Shown: positions 22,129 through 35,125 of the stretch, piece after piece
How the letters are laid out: each line of letters begins with the position of its first letter
Numbering within the stretch: position 1 is the first letter of the stretch
Notes under the pieces: generated by a model
What the model saw: the letters and a program-made list of their open reading frames with translations, nothing else
Told to the model about the DNA's origin: nothing
Database searches by the model: none
Assembly: GCA_014898415.1 (NCBI GenBank)
Contig: RCTD01000007.1
Span: forward strand, 1,364,001-1,428,000
Source: Stromatinia cepivora
Lineage: Eukaryota; Ascomycota; Leotiomycetes; Helotiales; Sclerotiniaceae
DNA: 64,000 bases
Reading direction: 5' to 3'
Made by a program: the position numbers and the translations under genes

Positions 22129-24570
22129 TTGAAAATATGGTTACTTTTTGAGCTGGTGCCAATTTTGGTTTCTGGTTATATACCAGATATTCGCCCATCT
22201 ATGACATCACCTCCTCGAATTGATCTCCGTGCTGATAAAGCAATTGTTCCTACCAGTACTGGTCAAATTGGGGTAAGCTATGGTCTCAATCTGGTGACAA
22301 GTACGGTTCTAACTTGGCAATAGATCAATCCAGTGGAGTCAGATCTTGGCGACGCCGATACATACATCGGAGCAATATACGGCACTGACACTCAATACAT
22401 ATTTCTTGTTAATGAAACAAGCACGCAGGTATGTTGATTTGAAGATAAGTTGCAAAGTACTAACAGTTGACAGTGGGTTGCTACAAATCCAAGTTATCTT
22501 TCAGTGACGACCATAAATCCGACGAATACTTCAACTGTTCAGGTTGTCGTTGCGACTGCTACTGCCGATGGTAATGGACAACATGCTGGCCATATTTCTA
22601 TGATATTGCCCGAAAAGTTGGTAGAATCTATGAAAGATTCTTTTACTGCTGCAGCACAGACATGTAATGCAGTTACCGCCAAGAGATTTAGACGAAATCC
22701 TTACTTGTCACGTAGACAAGCAGCTGACGATGGTAGGATCTTGACTAACTTGAGACTGAGCATCAACTAACATGGATTTAGTGTTGGCTTGCCTTTTAAG
22801 CAGTGCAGCAAAAGACACAGCCGATGGCGGGTTATTCGATCAATTCATAAACCCTTCTACCTGGCAAGACATCGAAATAGGTCTCTCTCCAGAAGCAACA
22901 GTAGCTTTGAAGCAAGGACTCGCAAATTTAGCGACTGCCTAACTGCGGAAAACTTTAGTTTGGTTAGCGGCATATGCTGCTGCCTCTCAGGTGGTAACGG
23001 CCGGCATTGTATACTCAGCTGGGGGAAAGATAGATGGCTTGATTGGGAAGTTGAACTTTCCAAAGACTGGGTTATTGAAGGCTGGTTCGTCGTCAACTAC
23101 CACTACCAGTAGTGATGACTGTGCCTCAACTGCCACAAAAGGCGCAGATTCGGTATGCTATCACAATAACATGATTTTCGTTGCTAACTTTCCCAGCCTC
23201 TCTGCAATGAAGATGTGTGTCAAGGAAACAATGGCCTTTGCGCTGTAGTATGCACACCTAATTTTTAACCGTTACACGAATACTTACATTGATACAGAAT
23301 CCTAACAAGAACTGCCCCTGCCTTTCCATTATTCCAGATGTCGACTCTCCTCAATCTTTCGATTTGGATTTCCTCAATTGGCAACAGACAATGCTGATGT
23401 CCATCAACGCTACAGCATATGATCCTACCACGACTTCCTCTACAACTACAACTACGAATTGCTCTTTTCAAACAAGTTCCTACAACAAAGCACCGCCAGG
23501 AAGTAGCATAATCATGACTTCCGCTGTCGTCTGTAACTGCAATGGGGACGAACAAATTAGCCCCAAATATGCAGTATCCGGTACTAATACGACTAGCTGG
23601 TGTGATAATGCAACTCCTGTACCCAGTGGATACACGCGAGTCTCGGTATCTGCAGGGTTGCCTGTATCGACAACTATGTCGACTCCTTGTTCTATCGTCA
23701 CCACTAGTTACCCAAAGACTCTCGCCAGTAGCAGCACGACTATGGCATCTGCCATAATCTGCCAATGCGCTTTCGGAAATTTAGTACAACCTGGCTATGC
23801 TGTATCGGGGAAAAGCACAACGAGTTGGTGCCATTCCACTACCTCCGTGCCAGCTGGTTTCACGAAGTTATCGGTGTCTAATGGATTCCCAATTCCACTG
23901 CCAATAACTTCATCAACTACATCAAGTGCCAGTACTGCTTCTCCATCTCCAAATAAGGAAGTGATACTTATCTGGAGTTATCCTCCCAAAACAGGTGCAG
24001 CGACTTATGATGCTTATCTGGTGGCACTAGGTTATAATCACAATCTGAGTACAGACTGTACTGAGGTTGTCGGTCTGGATAATAGTCTCATTCCACTTCT
24101 TGCGAATGTTCCCGATCCGAGTTACCTCGCGACTACGACGGTCAAGGGAAAAGTAACGACTACCGAAACCCGTGTTGAGAACATGCCCAGTGGTCGACCA
24201 GATGGGGGTGTAGAGAGAAGAGCGCCAGGTACTCTTGGCAAATTTGAAGGATATGACTGTACTTATGAAGAACAGAAACTTTTCGATGGGAGTGTCGTAT
24301 GTGGTGACAAGACATGGAAATGCAATCCTCCAAATGCCGATGAAGAGGAAGCCATCACGCCTAATTTTGGAGCATGTGATGATATTAAAATCGTTAGGCC
24401 TTTGGTAATGGTATGTTATTCTTTCATATAATTTCGATGATAGCTGCTAATAGGTTTCCGTGCAAGATTTGTCCAGTCAATTTGGGGTCGGGGTGATGGC
24501 CGATCTTTGTCTCACATTGGATGTGTCTAGCCGGCTTCTGAGGCTGGGTGTTTGCATTCGATTTTGGTAG
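22129..24570 (+). pseudogene. Secreted Ser/Thr-rich protein with internal duplication, disrupted
   Basis: Exons at 22129-22272, 22324-22428, 22474-22732, 22782-23152, 23197-23244, 23298-24410 and 24454-24570 join in phase through introns of 43-53 nt. The predicted N-terminus is a good signal peptide (KIWLLFELVPILVSG), but the expected ATG is TTG at 22129 and no in-frame ATG replaces it. Exon 4 has an in-frame TAA at 22940-22942 (ANLATA-stop-LRKTLVW). Exon 6 holds two ~75-residue repeats, each with TSSYxKxPxxSS, SAxxCxC, YAVSGxxTTSWC and VPxGxTxxSVS. It then has a Thr/Ser linker and a Cys-containing C-terminal domain (EGYDCTYEEQKLFDGSVVCG). I do not recognise the family. The repeats look like a wall- or carbohydrate-facing module, which is inference. 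With both start and frame damaged it is probably dead. Confidence 0.6.
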
Positions 24571-24683
24571 AGAGAAGTATTTGACACTTTTAATAATGAG
24601 AGTATATACTCGTATATACAGGTCGACATTCTTCGATTGTGGGCTTTTTTCGCCTCCGGATTATGTGATAATATCAATGTTCA

Positions 24684-25095
24684 TTGATCACCATCTTCTT
24701 CCCATTTTGTGGTAGATTAGATCGCCCGACTGGGCTACACCACCCCGCAATCTACCACCTATTGTCCGGCAAACTTTTACTGAATTGTCCCCAATATGAA
24801 AGCGCGATTCCTTCCATTTACAATACCTACGTTCGAGAATTCTTCATTTCGGGAGCCAGCGGTGGAGACTGCCTTACCTTGAGCATTTGGGCACCGCTTC
24901 ACTCTAAACCGAAAAGATAAATTACTAGTTCTGGTGTTCCTTTACGACGGAGGACTTCAAACTGGAGGGGCTTCGGTACCCTACCAGAACCCGGTTAAAT
25001 GGGTTGGAAGGACACACTCCCATATCATTGTCAGCATTCAATCTCGTCTCAACATCTTCGGGGTCGTGTTAAGTGAATATAATAATGAATGATAG
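24684..25095 (+). pseudogene. Carboxylesterase type B fragment
   Basis: About 400 bp encode two adjacent pieces of the alpha/beta-hydrolase carboxylesterase family. YVREFFISGASGGDCLTLSI with WAP corresponds to the conserved EDCLxLNVWAP strand. After a shift at a stop near 24918, KLLVLVFLYDGGLQTGGASV then YQNPVKWVGRTHSHIIVSIQ covers the oxyanion-hole strand (GGG reads DGG) and RLNIF. The catalytic Ser, Glu and His regions are absent, so this is a short relic. Confidence 0.65.
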
Positions 25096-25485
25096 TGGCT
25101 CGAATGGAATTTGAACTGTGCATGGAATTCATGGTAGAGGTTGAGTCGGGAATGTACAATATCAGAAATTCAAAATTTATATTCAAAATTTGGATAAATA
25201 CTAAATCACAATTGTAAAAATCTATTTTTTTGGCTTTTGGTACAGTATGAGGCTCTTTGGATGCCTCGGTTACACTCGGTAGATACTTCTCCAAACTATT
25301 GGTCGGATCAGCGGCGCTCACTATCCCAGAGCATAAAACGTGGCTCGACAGCCGCCCCCTAATCCGTTACAGCAACAGAAGAGAGAGAACATCACACACC
25401 ATTTTTGATCTTAAATTGTCTTTTTGACACGATAGCTCCCTTTCGACTAATTTCTTATCAAGCCTGTCGAAAGAAATTGTCACAG

Positions 25486-28010
25486 ATGGACCGTCCGGAT
25501 CACGAGATTGCAGAGGATGATCTGAGCTCGTCCTCACGGGAAACATGCAGCGGGACTGACGACAATTCAACAGGGGTTGAGATAGATGCTGAGGCGAAAA
25601 TGAATAATGGGAAGTTTCAAAGTGTGGAAGACGATGGACACAGTTCAAATAATTGGGAAATCAATAGTGATGATGAAGATGATCTGGATCCTTCTTTCGA
25701 CCATGTTCTGGATAACCTGCCCTCAAGCAGCACTATGCCATTACCAAGGCTATGCGATTATTGCCAGAAGTTAGTCGATGAATTGGGACGCGTTGAATGG
25801 ATGGAATACGTCAATAGTCTCATTGATATTAGAGTTGACATGGATATCATCCATGTTCAGGGCCCGTTAGCCCTACGTCAGTCCGCGAAGGATGGGTGCT
25901 CTTTGTGCGCTTTGTTTTTCTGCGTGAAAAATAAGAGACCTCGGATTTCAGAATATATTCGTGAATGGAAGGCCAACTTTGGAGAAACTACTTTGCCGAA
26001 TGCTCAAGTCCAGCGGTCCGAAGGTTCTCGGAAGCATAGAGTTAAAATGATCTATCTAATCTTCCCAGCTCATCCCAAGACGAAGGAGTGCCCCATCGGG
26101 CTTTTCCCGCTTGAATTCTCGGTAGACTTGAGAAGATCCCCTGAGATTCGTGAGTTTCCCTGTGTGACTAAGTGCTTTACGTCTTTATGATAGTATAGAG
26201 AAGTTTGATTAGAGGTAATCCATCAATGTTGCAGCTGTTGGAATTATTTTTGGTGTTTTCAACAGTGGGAAGGTGGTCTGAAATGGAGGTATTATTATGC
26301 TTAGATTGTTGCGGACTTGTATAAAACTAATACTGACACCTACTCTTTCAGATAATATGGTAGTTGAAAACACCGACATGACTTTAAACACCAGTCAATC
26401 GCTACCACTGGTGAAAGAATGGTTAAGTGCATGCACGAGATTGCACCCAAAATGTATCAATCAAAGGAAAGGGTTCGTACCAACGAGACTCATTGATTTA
26501 CATGGATCAAATCCTCGATTACGATTAAGCAGCTCTTTCAAAGATGGCTGTGTTCAATATGCTACCTTAAGCCACTGTTGGGGCACCCCGGAAAAGGAAA
26601 TTTTAAAATTAATGAGATCAACCCTAGACAACTACTTGTCAGAAATAAAAATGCGGGAGCTTCCCAAAACCTTTCGGGATGCAATTGAAATTTGTAAAAC
26701 GTTGGAAATTAGATATATTTGGATTGATTCGCTCTTTTATACAGGGTGATGAAGAAGACTGGGCCAAAGAATTTGCTACCATGGTCAATGTCTATGGCGA
26801 TTGTACGTTTTATCGGGTCTTTCATGTTGCATCCAATTTCGTCCGAAAATTCCATCTTTGGCAATTTGTTCGATTTTTGATGTCCACTTGATTTCTTGAG
26901 CCCTTTTAATGGCCTTCTCTAATAGTCATTTGCTAATCTCACAATGTTATAGGTCTACTCAATATTGCTGCATCCAGCGCCAGGGACAGCAACCAAGGAT
27001 GTTTTTTCGAGCGCGGGGATCTACCAAGATGTTATATCTCTTTGAGAATCGGTGATAATAAGAATGTTGAGCACGATTGTAAACCCGTGGAAACGCATCC
27101 ATTGGATGACATTGATCTCTGTCCTTTGGAAACTCGAGGCTGGACCTTGCAGGAGCGCCTACTATCCCCGCGGACAGTACATTTTACTCGAGACGAGGTC
27201 GTTTGGGAATGCCGTACTAAACTTGTTTCCGAAACCTCGCCTTTCAAATCTCCCCATTACTTAAGATTGCGCAAAAAACTACTTCCAATCCAGAATTGGG
27301 ACCAAATCATCTCGCAATACTCAGGCCGAAATCTAACCTACGAAAAGGATAGACTGGTTGCACTAGCCGGGATTGCAGAGGCCATATGGAATCAAACAAA
27401 AAGTGAGTATTGTGCTGGAATATGGTTCTATAATTTGAGACAACTGTGTTGGCAGCTTACTAGGCCTCATGGAAGAGTTTTTCCTAAACGAGCCCCAACA
27501 TGGTCATGGGCCTCTTTCAATGCGCCTTGCCATACATGGACTGAATCTGAAATTGGGAGCTTCACGTTATCAAGGGTTTTGAAACTTGAAAGACCAGGGT
27601 CTGATAATTCATTCGGTGACATGCCGAATGCAGCACTTTGGTTATCATGTCCTCCGCTTGTAGTCGCAAAAGTTACCTTTCCAAACTACCTGACCTTGCA
27701 AAATGGATCATCGATCGCACGACCTTGGTTTTCATTCTATGCCGATGATATGCATATACTATATACTGAAATTTACGTGTACATTTTGAAGCTCATGGAT
27801 AAAGGTGGATTATTCTTGGGGTGCACGGGAAAATCCCAAGGTGAATACGAAAGAGTAGGTGTATGGAGATACGTAGGGTGTTCTTTGGAAGAAATGAGTT
27901 TTTTTAAAGAAATTCGCCGAGACAGCACAAATCATGCACGTGAGAGTGCATATGTTCCGAGGGAGAGACACGAGTTTGATGACGAGCAACATGTCATAAC
28001 TTTAGTCTAA
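25486..28010 (+). pseudogene. HET (heterokaryon incompatibility) domain gene, frameshifted
   Basis: Exons 25486-26149, 26352-26802 and 26953-28010 join in consistent phase. The acidic N-terminus (MDRPDHEIAEDD) leads into a Cys-containing segment (CDYCQKLVDELG ... KDGCSLCALFF) typical of proteins upstream of HET domains. The HET core has all three hallmarks: YATLSHCWG; TFRDAIEICKTLEIRYIWID; and GWTLQERLLSPRTVHFTRDE. Right after WIDSL the frame breaks: relatives read CIIQ, but here the frame runs to LFYTG and TGA (about 26730-26750). The next frame resumes with IQGDEEDWAKEF. The lesion looks like loss of about two bases. HET proteins trigger cell death on non-self fusion, and loss in one lineage is common. 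Without the break it would be roughly 720 residues. Confidence 0.75.
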
Positions 28011-29264
28011 TCATAAATTAGATTGGATGGAAATGAGGACCGAGCCGGGAACGAAGCTAAATTGTGTGAAATTATACCGATTCAACAGAATAATGAGAGT
28101 ACGTCGTTCAGGTCGAAGTTCGATAATGGTAATATTCCTCTAGTTAGGGTTTGATTATAGGAAGCTGTTTATTTATTCAATATCCGAGTTTCCTTCATAT
28201 AGCTATATCAAGTTCCCGTATACAACACAAGCGATTGTTTGTGCCATGTTCTCAACGTCGTTGTTGAGATTTTATTATCATTCTCAGGAAAATACAGAGC
28301 AGAGTCACGGCATGTGATAAACTTGCAGCAAATGCATCATAAAACCGGAAGTAGAAGGTTTAGCAGACAAGCGGCCTCAACTAGATCGCTAATTGCGGCA
28401 TCTGATGAGAAGGGGAAAGCCTCTTCAGGGAATTGCTCAAACTTGATACCGTGATTCCGTCGAACCGGGAAGATGGCCCATTTTTCCAAAAATGTCTTTA
28501 TAGTCCAGAGGTTCTATCAACGAAGATAATCGACAAAAGCAGAATAGTATAAGTACCACCCTTCCAAGACATTTCGTTTGCTGAACTGACTTAGATTGCA
28601 AAACGTCTGGTTCAAATTGAAGCAAATGTAACACTCACCTAATTCCACAAATCAAATCCTCAATCCATTTTTCTCTTCAACTGCCACGACAGACAAAAAG
28701 TGACAAGTTTCTTCAGCTAGGAAACTCCTGTAACACTTCTAAGCAAAATTGCGGCATACTATGGCGACGCTGATATTGCATCCGCCTCACCGTTCCGAAA
28801 TTCTGCGCAATATAAAACGGGCACAATTATAACCGTCTTGACAACATTCACAACGACAATCCTATATTAACACGCTGGAACAACCCACGCAACTTCACAT
28901 ATTCTCCCCGGATTAGGGAGAGTTTGCAATGATCTTTCTATCTATAGCTATATATTGCATTTGGAATGCGCCCCCACTACCCCGGATTTTCCATCAATAC
29001 ATGAAGTGAGGGTTACTATATTTTTATATTATCTATTAATACATGGACTAATTACTACCGTATTTCCATATTACATCTTTGAGAATTGGTCACACGCTTC
29101 TTTCTCTCAATTCCAGGAAATCTCCAATTTCCCTCCTCAGTATCAGCATTAGCATCAGTCATATAAAAACATCTCAAACTCGCTCATTCTATCTCAAACT
29201 CCCAGAACCACAAACCACATCCCACAAACCCGAACCAGATGCAAACCCCACACCAAGCATGATT
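28011..29264. other. Intergenic
   Basis: 1.25 kb without a supported gene. Low-complexity sequence increases towards the right end, where CT/AC-rich tracts precede the minisatellite. Confidence 0.45.
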
Positions 29265-29357
29265 CCCCTCTCAACCCTCTCAACCCTCTCAACCCTTTCA
29301 ACCCTCTCAACCCTCTCAACCCTCTCAACCCTCTCAACCCTCTCAACCCTCTCAACC
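29265..29357. repeat. 9-bp minisatellite (TCTCAACCC)n
   Basis: About ten near-perfect head-to-tail copies of a 9-mer, TCTCAACCC, with one C-to-T variant. It lies 50 bp left of the retrotransposon, separated by a short C-rich stretch and the start of an ATT tract. Confidence 0.9.
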
Positions 29358-29406
29358 TAACCACTCTAACAGCCCTCCCTCCTCCCCCTCCTATTATTAT
29401 TATTAT

Positions 29407-29572
29407 TGTTAACTTTTGGTGCAGGAAGTAGTAGTATTGTTGATTATATAGATTGAACTAAGGATTTATAATTCTAATAAAAATAGAATTGAAGTTATCT
29501 CCAAATATGATCTGTACACCATTGTAGTCTTGTGACCTCAATTCTAATCCTATAATGGCCTCATTTCCAACA
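29407..29572 (-). repeat. Left LTR (3' LTR of the element)
   Basis: 166 bp, from TGTTAACTTTTGG to TTTCCAACA. Just inside it (29573-29582) is a purine-rich tract on the coding strand (TGGGGGAA), the expected polypurine tract next to the 3' LTR. This confirms the minus-strand orientation. Confidence 0.88.
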
Positions 29573-32500
29573 TTCCCCCATTGAGGATATCCTATTCAAT
29601 CCTCCTAGACTACTAATCCTAACATTTTCTTGAACCTTTCGAAAGCAATCCTTGTACAAGGCTTCGTTATTCTGTCAGCAACCATATCACATATATTGAT
29701 ATAATTAGTGGCGATTTTCTTCTTTTCTATCAAATCCCTGATAAAATAATAATTGATATCTATATATTTGAATTGTTTATGTAAACATAGATTCTTGATT
29801 AAAACTAAAACACCTTGATTATTATTAAGTATTTGAATTGTATTTTTATTCTTTCCAATATAATTTAATCTAAATAGATTTTTGAGTATTTATATAATCC
29901 ATCTTTTTTGTTTAATAAATATTGTTATTGTAATATATTTTGATTATACATTAGAGGTAGTCATAGATACTTATTTCTTGTTAACCCATAATATAGGGCC
30001 TCCGTAGAATATTACAACTCCCCCTGAAATACTTTTCCGGTTATATTTGTTATTAGCCCAATCTACATTTGTATATATCTTTATTGTATTGTCAGGTATA
30101 TTATATTCTTTACAGATATCAAATTATACTCCTTTTAGCCCGAATTATAACTTTTGTTTGATTATTGATCGTAGATATCACATCAGATTCTTCAAAGCTA
30201 TAATATAATGTTTTGTTAGTTTTGCCATAAATTGTGAAAGTCTTCCAATTGAGAATGCTATATCTGATCGGGTATATACCATTGGATAAATCACACTTCC
30301 TATTCGTTATTGATATTCGTTTATATCTGTTAATTTATTATTATCAATTGTTGGCCGAAAATAGGTATAATCCATTATTAGCAGTTTCTTAGCTTAATAT
30401 TGTCCATATATAATACCATATTTGGTTAGTATAATATTAAGATATTCTTCTTGATCCATAATTAATATATATACTTTTCTATCACAAATAATTTTAATAT
30501 CTAGGATCTTACTAATCTCCCCTAGATTCTTGGTGTTAAAACAGATCGATAACTTTTCATTGAATCAAATGATTTGCAATGATATGCATGATACAATAAT
30601 AATATCATTGACATATACCAATAATATTATATCACGGTCTTTGAATGTATACAGATATGGATCTGCCAAATTTTGTACAAAACCCATATCTAAAAGCTTT
30701 TTCTTCAATAATAAACTCCAGTCCTTTCCAACTTGCTTTAATCTATATAGGCTTTGTAGAGCTTATAGTACATGTTCCTTTTTGATTTTAATATTTTAAA
30801 ATAATTCAAGGTAAATCTTTTTTTTCAAATACAATTCGATAAAGGTATTTTTGATATCGAAATATAAGTATTCTAAATTTTCTTTTGCAATAATAGTTAG
30901 GAATAATTTGAGTATATTTAATCTCATTGTTAATGCAAATGTTTCGTTATAATTCTTTTTTAATATCTAATTGAATTTTCGAGTTACTAATCTTGCCTTG
31001 AATCGTTTTATTTTGTTATCCTTGGTTTTAACTATAAATACCTATTTCATCGAAATTAGATTATTTCCTTTAAGGAGTATATATTCTTTCTAAGTATTAT
31101 TTTGAATTAAGGATATGATTTCTTTTTGGATAACTTCCTTTTATTTTTCAAAATATTCTCGATTCGATATTACTTCTTTATAAGTTCTTGGTATTTTGAT
31201 TCCTAGAACTTCTTCGGCCGGATATGCTACACCTTTTATATTATCTGTATCTATCAACGAAGTCATGAAATCTGAAACAATCTTATCTTTGATATAAGGG
31301 TCCATTTTATAAATAATTGGGATTGTAATTATAGCGTATTCTACATTTTCTTGAATTTTGGTCTGTATAGATATTACAATCAATGTTTTTATAATCTTAC
31401 TTTCCCATTCTTCTTTAAAATCTTATTTTATATCTTTTTTTTGTTTTTGTATTAGATATCTTGGGGATTCGTTTTTAAGGTTTATTTCATTCTTTTGTTC
31501 GATTTCAGATGATTGTGGATTTATTTTGCTTTTTGATCCTACTGAAATAAACTTGTCAATAAAATTTAAGACGATCTTAAATTTTGTTTTTGGTACAGAT
31601 TCAGGATTTGCAAAAATTGATTCTTGGGTTGGACTTTTTGAAATGATAGATTCGATATTTGAAATATCTTTGGAAAAAGATTCTTGATTTGTTTTCTGGA
31701 TATTGTTATTTTTATCTTCATTGTATATTGGTATTGATGTATTTAATTTATCTAATCTCAATTCGATAATTAGAGTGTTTGGTACAATCATTGAACTCGG
31801 TATAATATTTGCTGGAGAGAACACTTGAAACGAAGGTGATATAGGTATCGTGTTTGATATTGAGGATAGAGAAAGTGCCTTATTTGCTGTTGATTTACTA
31901 TGAGGTTTTCGATCTGGTTTTATATTCTTTGTTTTTTATAGGCTTGATTTACAATTTCTTAATTTAAGATTCAAATCTTTTTTTCGGTGAGATTTATCTA
32001 TAATTACTTTGTTTGATTGAAATGTATAATCTAATTCTGGAGAATATATTTTGATATATTTGTTTGTAATTTTTGAATACTTTAGGAATATACCGATTTT
32101 CGAAGTATCCCACAATTTGTTGTATTTTTGCTTTTTCGGAATAATCTTGGGATTGATATAAGTATAATATTTGTTTTTCCAGATTTTGTATATCTTTATA
32201 TCTAATACTATATCTGTAAAAGTTTCTATAGGGGATCAATTTATTCCGTTTATATCAAAACCAATATTAATGCGATTCCTGATATAAGTATCGTACTTTA
32301 TAGCTTCATCCCAAAATTCTAATAATAATCCAATTTCTTTTAGTATTGTTCTTATATCTGTCTCTGTAATCCTTATATTCCGTTTTGTGGGTTCGTTTTG
32401 ATATAAAGAGGAAATTGTTGTAACTTCGGATTGTATGCCCGATGATTATTTACAAATAACTTATAGGAGTTTCGGTGCATTATCAGTTCTGGTTGTAATG

Positions 32501-34722
32501 ATCTTTTCTTTAGTAACTAATTCTATCTTCTTTTTCCAAATTTTCAATATTTAAATTATATTGTCTTTTTGTTTAAATAATATAATCCAATTTACTTTTA
32601 TATAATTGTTAATAATCAATATGAAATAACGATTCCCTCGAATCGATTTTGGGAATGATCCTGCAATATCGAAATGTATAAATTCGAGTTTCTTTGATTT
32701 GTACAGATTTAATTGCTTCGGAATATAATTGATCATTTTGGTGAATATATATACTTTGCAGATATCTAATTCAGTTGGGATCTTTATCGGCTTAGTTATA
32801 TTGGATATTTTATATAGATTCTTGATCTTGTTTAGACCTAGATAATTGAATTTTTGATGTTATAATAGGTATCTTTCTTTCTCCTTAAATATTAATTTGT
32901 TATCAATATTTTTGATACTATCGATTATCTTTGAAGAGAAACCTTTTTCCTAATCATTTTGATATATATTAGAATAAAGAGTTGTATCCTTATATCCTTT
33001 GGTTATATATGAAACTACATATATTCTGTTTTGCATTTTAGTACGGATAACTTTCTTATTATCCTTTTTGAAATATATATAATGAGAATTGAATTCCCTT
33101 TGCAACCCTGTTTCGCAGATCCTTTTTTCTGATAGCAAGTTTACTTTTAATCTTGGTATATATAATATATTTGAAAGTAACATTTTAAAATCATTTTCGT
33201 ATATTATATCCATTAAATCCCAATGGCGATAATATATCATTTCCTCATTAATTTTTATTCTTTGTTTGGTAATAGATTCTATTGATCTAAATAATAAAGG
33301 TTAATTAGATATATATAAAGAAGTATTTATATCGGTATATCATTTATTAGGGGAAGTTTTATTAATAATTTCCTTTATCAAATTGCAATTTTTCTTTATC
33401 ATATCCTCAATATCGGAGTTTGATTCAAAGATATTGTTAGTAGGGTATATTTGGTCTTTTTTGTTGAAATAAATCTTCTTCGGATTTGATGATCTCTTTC
33501 TTTTTTAATGATGAAGGTAATTGCGAAGGAGTTTACTAATTCATATTAAATATGGGTAGTCTTGTATATAATGATCTTCCTTTTGATATAGATCACAAGT
33601 ATTGTTTAAGGTCTCGAAATTTAATTCTTGGTATCGAGAAGTGTATCTAAATCCTTTTGCAATTTGTGCTAGTTTTGATCCATCCTTAAAATGAAGTTCT
33701 TTAACCTATAAATGCTTAATTTTATCATCAATATTAAGGCTGGTTTGGATATCCAATATATCTATTACTCCTTGATAATCGATTAAAAGATTATGTGTTA
33801 AAACTAAAAATAGGGCAATATCTTGATATACTAATCGACAGTTTTTGTCTGTAACTCCTAGTTTCCTTTTGTACTCTTTCAGTTTATCCTAAGTTTCGAT
33901 AATGGTTATATCGGGATGGGTATTAGGTTGGAATTTGAAGTTCTGGATTATCGTTATATATGTATTGGTTGTGATTGTATTAATTCTGATATATTTTGAT
34001 TTAAGGTATTTCTAGAGTGTATATATTGTTGAATATTTGTTGGTGAGGGTTTTATTGTTATCATTGAGTGTTGTGCAAATATATGATAATGTATTCGCTT
34101 CGTTCTTTAAATATTCCGATTTCAATTCGACATTATAATATACACAACCATTGATTTTGTAGGTAGATACTGTATTGGATCCTGTAATCTACGTATATTC
34201 GTTTAATGTTTAATTAATTATATAAAACTATTCTTTCCCTTTCAATTGTATCTTTATTTGTTTGAATCATTGTTTATGGTTATTTTGATCGAGTTTCGAA
34301 GGGTTGTTTGATTTCGATATTATAAAAGTTTTTTATTGTTTGATAAATATCGAAGATAATCTTCAGATTTTTAAGACAATCTTAAAAAAGGATATACAAC
34401 AAATAAATTCAAAATAATAAAGAAATATAAAAATAAAACAAATAAAAAAATTCGTAAAATCGTATTGTAATATGTTTTCTTGTAGCTATACGAATTTGCT
34501 TTTCGCCTTTGTTATAATTCTGTATCGGTATTGTACAGACTGCTCTCCGCTTTGGTCTGTGATATTGTAAATTGTAAACTGTATTGTTGTATTTCAACTC
34601 TGCTTCAATGGTACTGTATGAAAACTTTGATTTTCATTCTATTCCACCCCTACTAGCTATGCTAATCCTTTTTCGATTTGCTTTGTTTTCTAGTTATTAT
34701 TGTGCAATCGGATCTCATAATT

Positions 34723-34888
34723 TGTTAACTTTTGGTGTAGGAAGTAGTAGTATTGTTGATTATGTAAATTGAACTAAGGATTTATAATTCTAGTAGGAGT
34801 AGAATTGAGGTTATCCCCAAATATGGTTTGTGCACTATTGTGGTCTTGTGACCTCAATTCTAATCCTATGATGGCCTCATTTCCAACA
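34723..34888 (-). repeat. Right LTR (5' LTR of the element)
   Basis: 166 bp and co-linear with the left LTR without indels. By eye about 15 positions differ and all are transitions (G/A or C/T). The sequence just inside it should be the primer-binding site, but I could not match it confidently to a tRNA. Confidence 0.88.
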
Positions 34889-35066
<178 letters not shown>

Positions 35067-35125
35067 GAAGATTTCATGGAGATTCTGAAAGAAGATGAAC
35101 TAATCGATGAGTTTATTAATAATTG

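Larger units (their letters stand above)
29407..34888 (-). mobile_element. Ty1/copia LTR retrotransposon, full-length but mutated
   Basis: A 5482-bp element coded on the minus strand. Identical-length LTRs (166 bp) end in TG...CA, and ATTAT flanks both sides. Decayed domains occur in Copia order, reading right to left. There is a gag zinc knuckle near 33560-33600 (CDLYQKEDHYIQDY). A gag-pre-integrase stretch at 33240-32950 includes NILYIPRLKVNLLSEKRICE. The integrase start at 32736-32551 has FIHFDIAGSFPKSIRGNRY. Reverse transcriptase appears near 30860 (FDIKNTFIELYLKKKIYLE) and 30640-30590 (LLVYVNDIIIV, the YVDD box with Asn for the first Asp). RNase H lies near 30000 (FYGGPILWVNKK). Stops and shifts are everywhere and the body is very AT-rich, so it is not autonomous. 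Integrase before RT is what separates Copia from Gypsy. Confidence 0.88.

Noticed and set aside
28437..28634. tRNA-like B-box (GGTTCAAATTG) near 28610
   Set aside because: Does not match the GGTTCRANYCC consensus, and no A-box or cloverleaf could be built around it.
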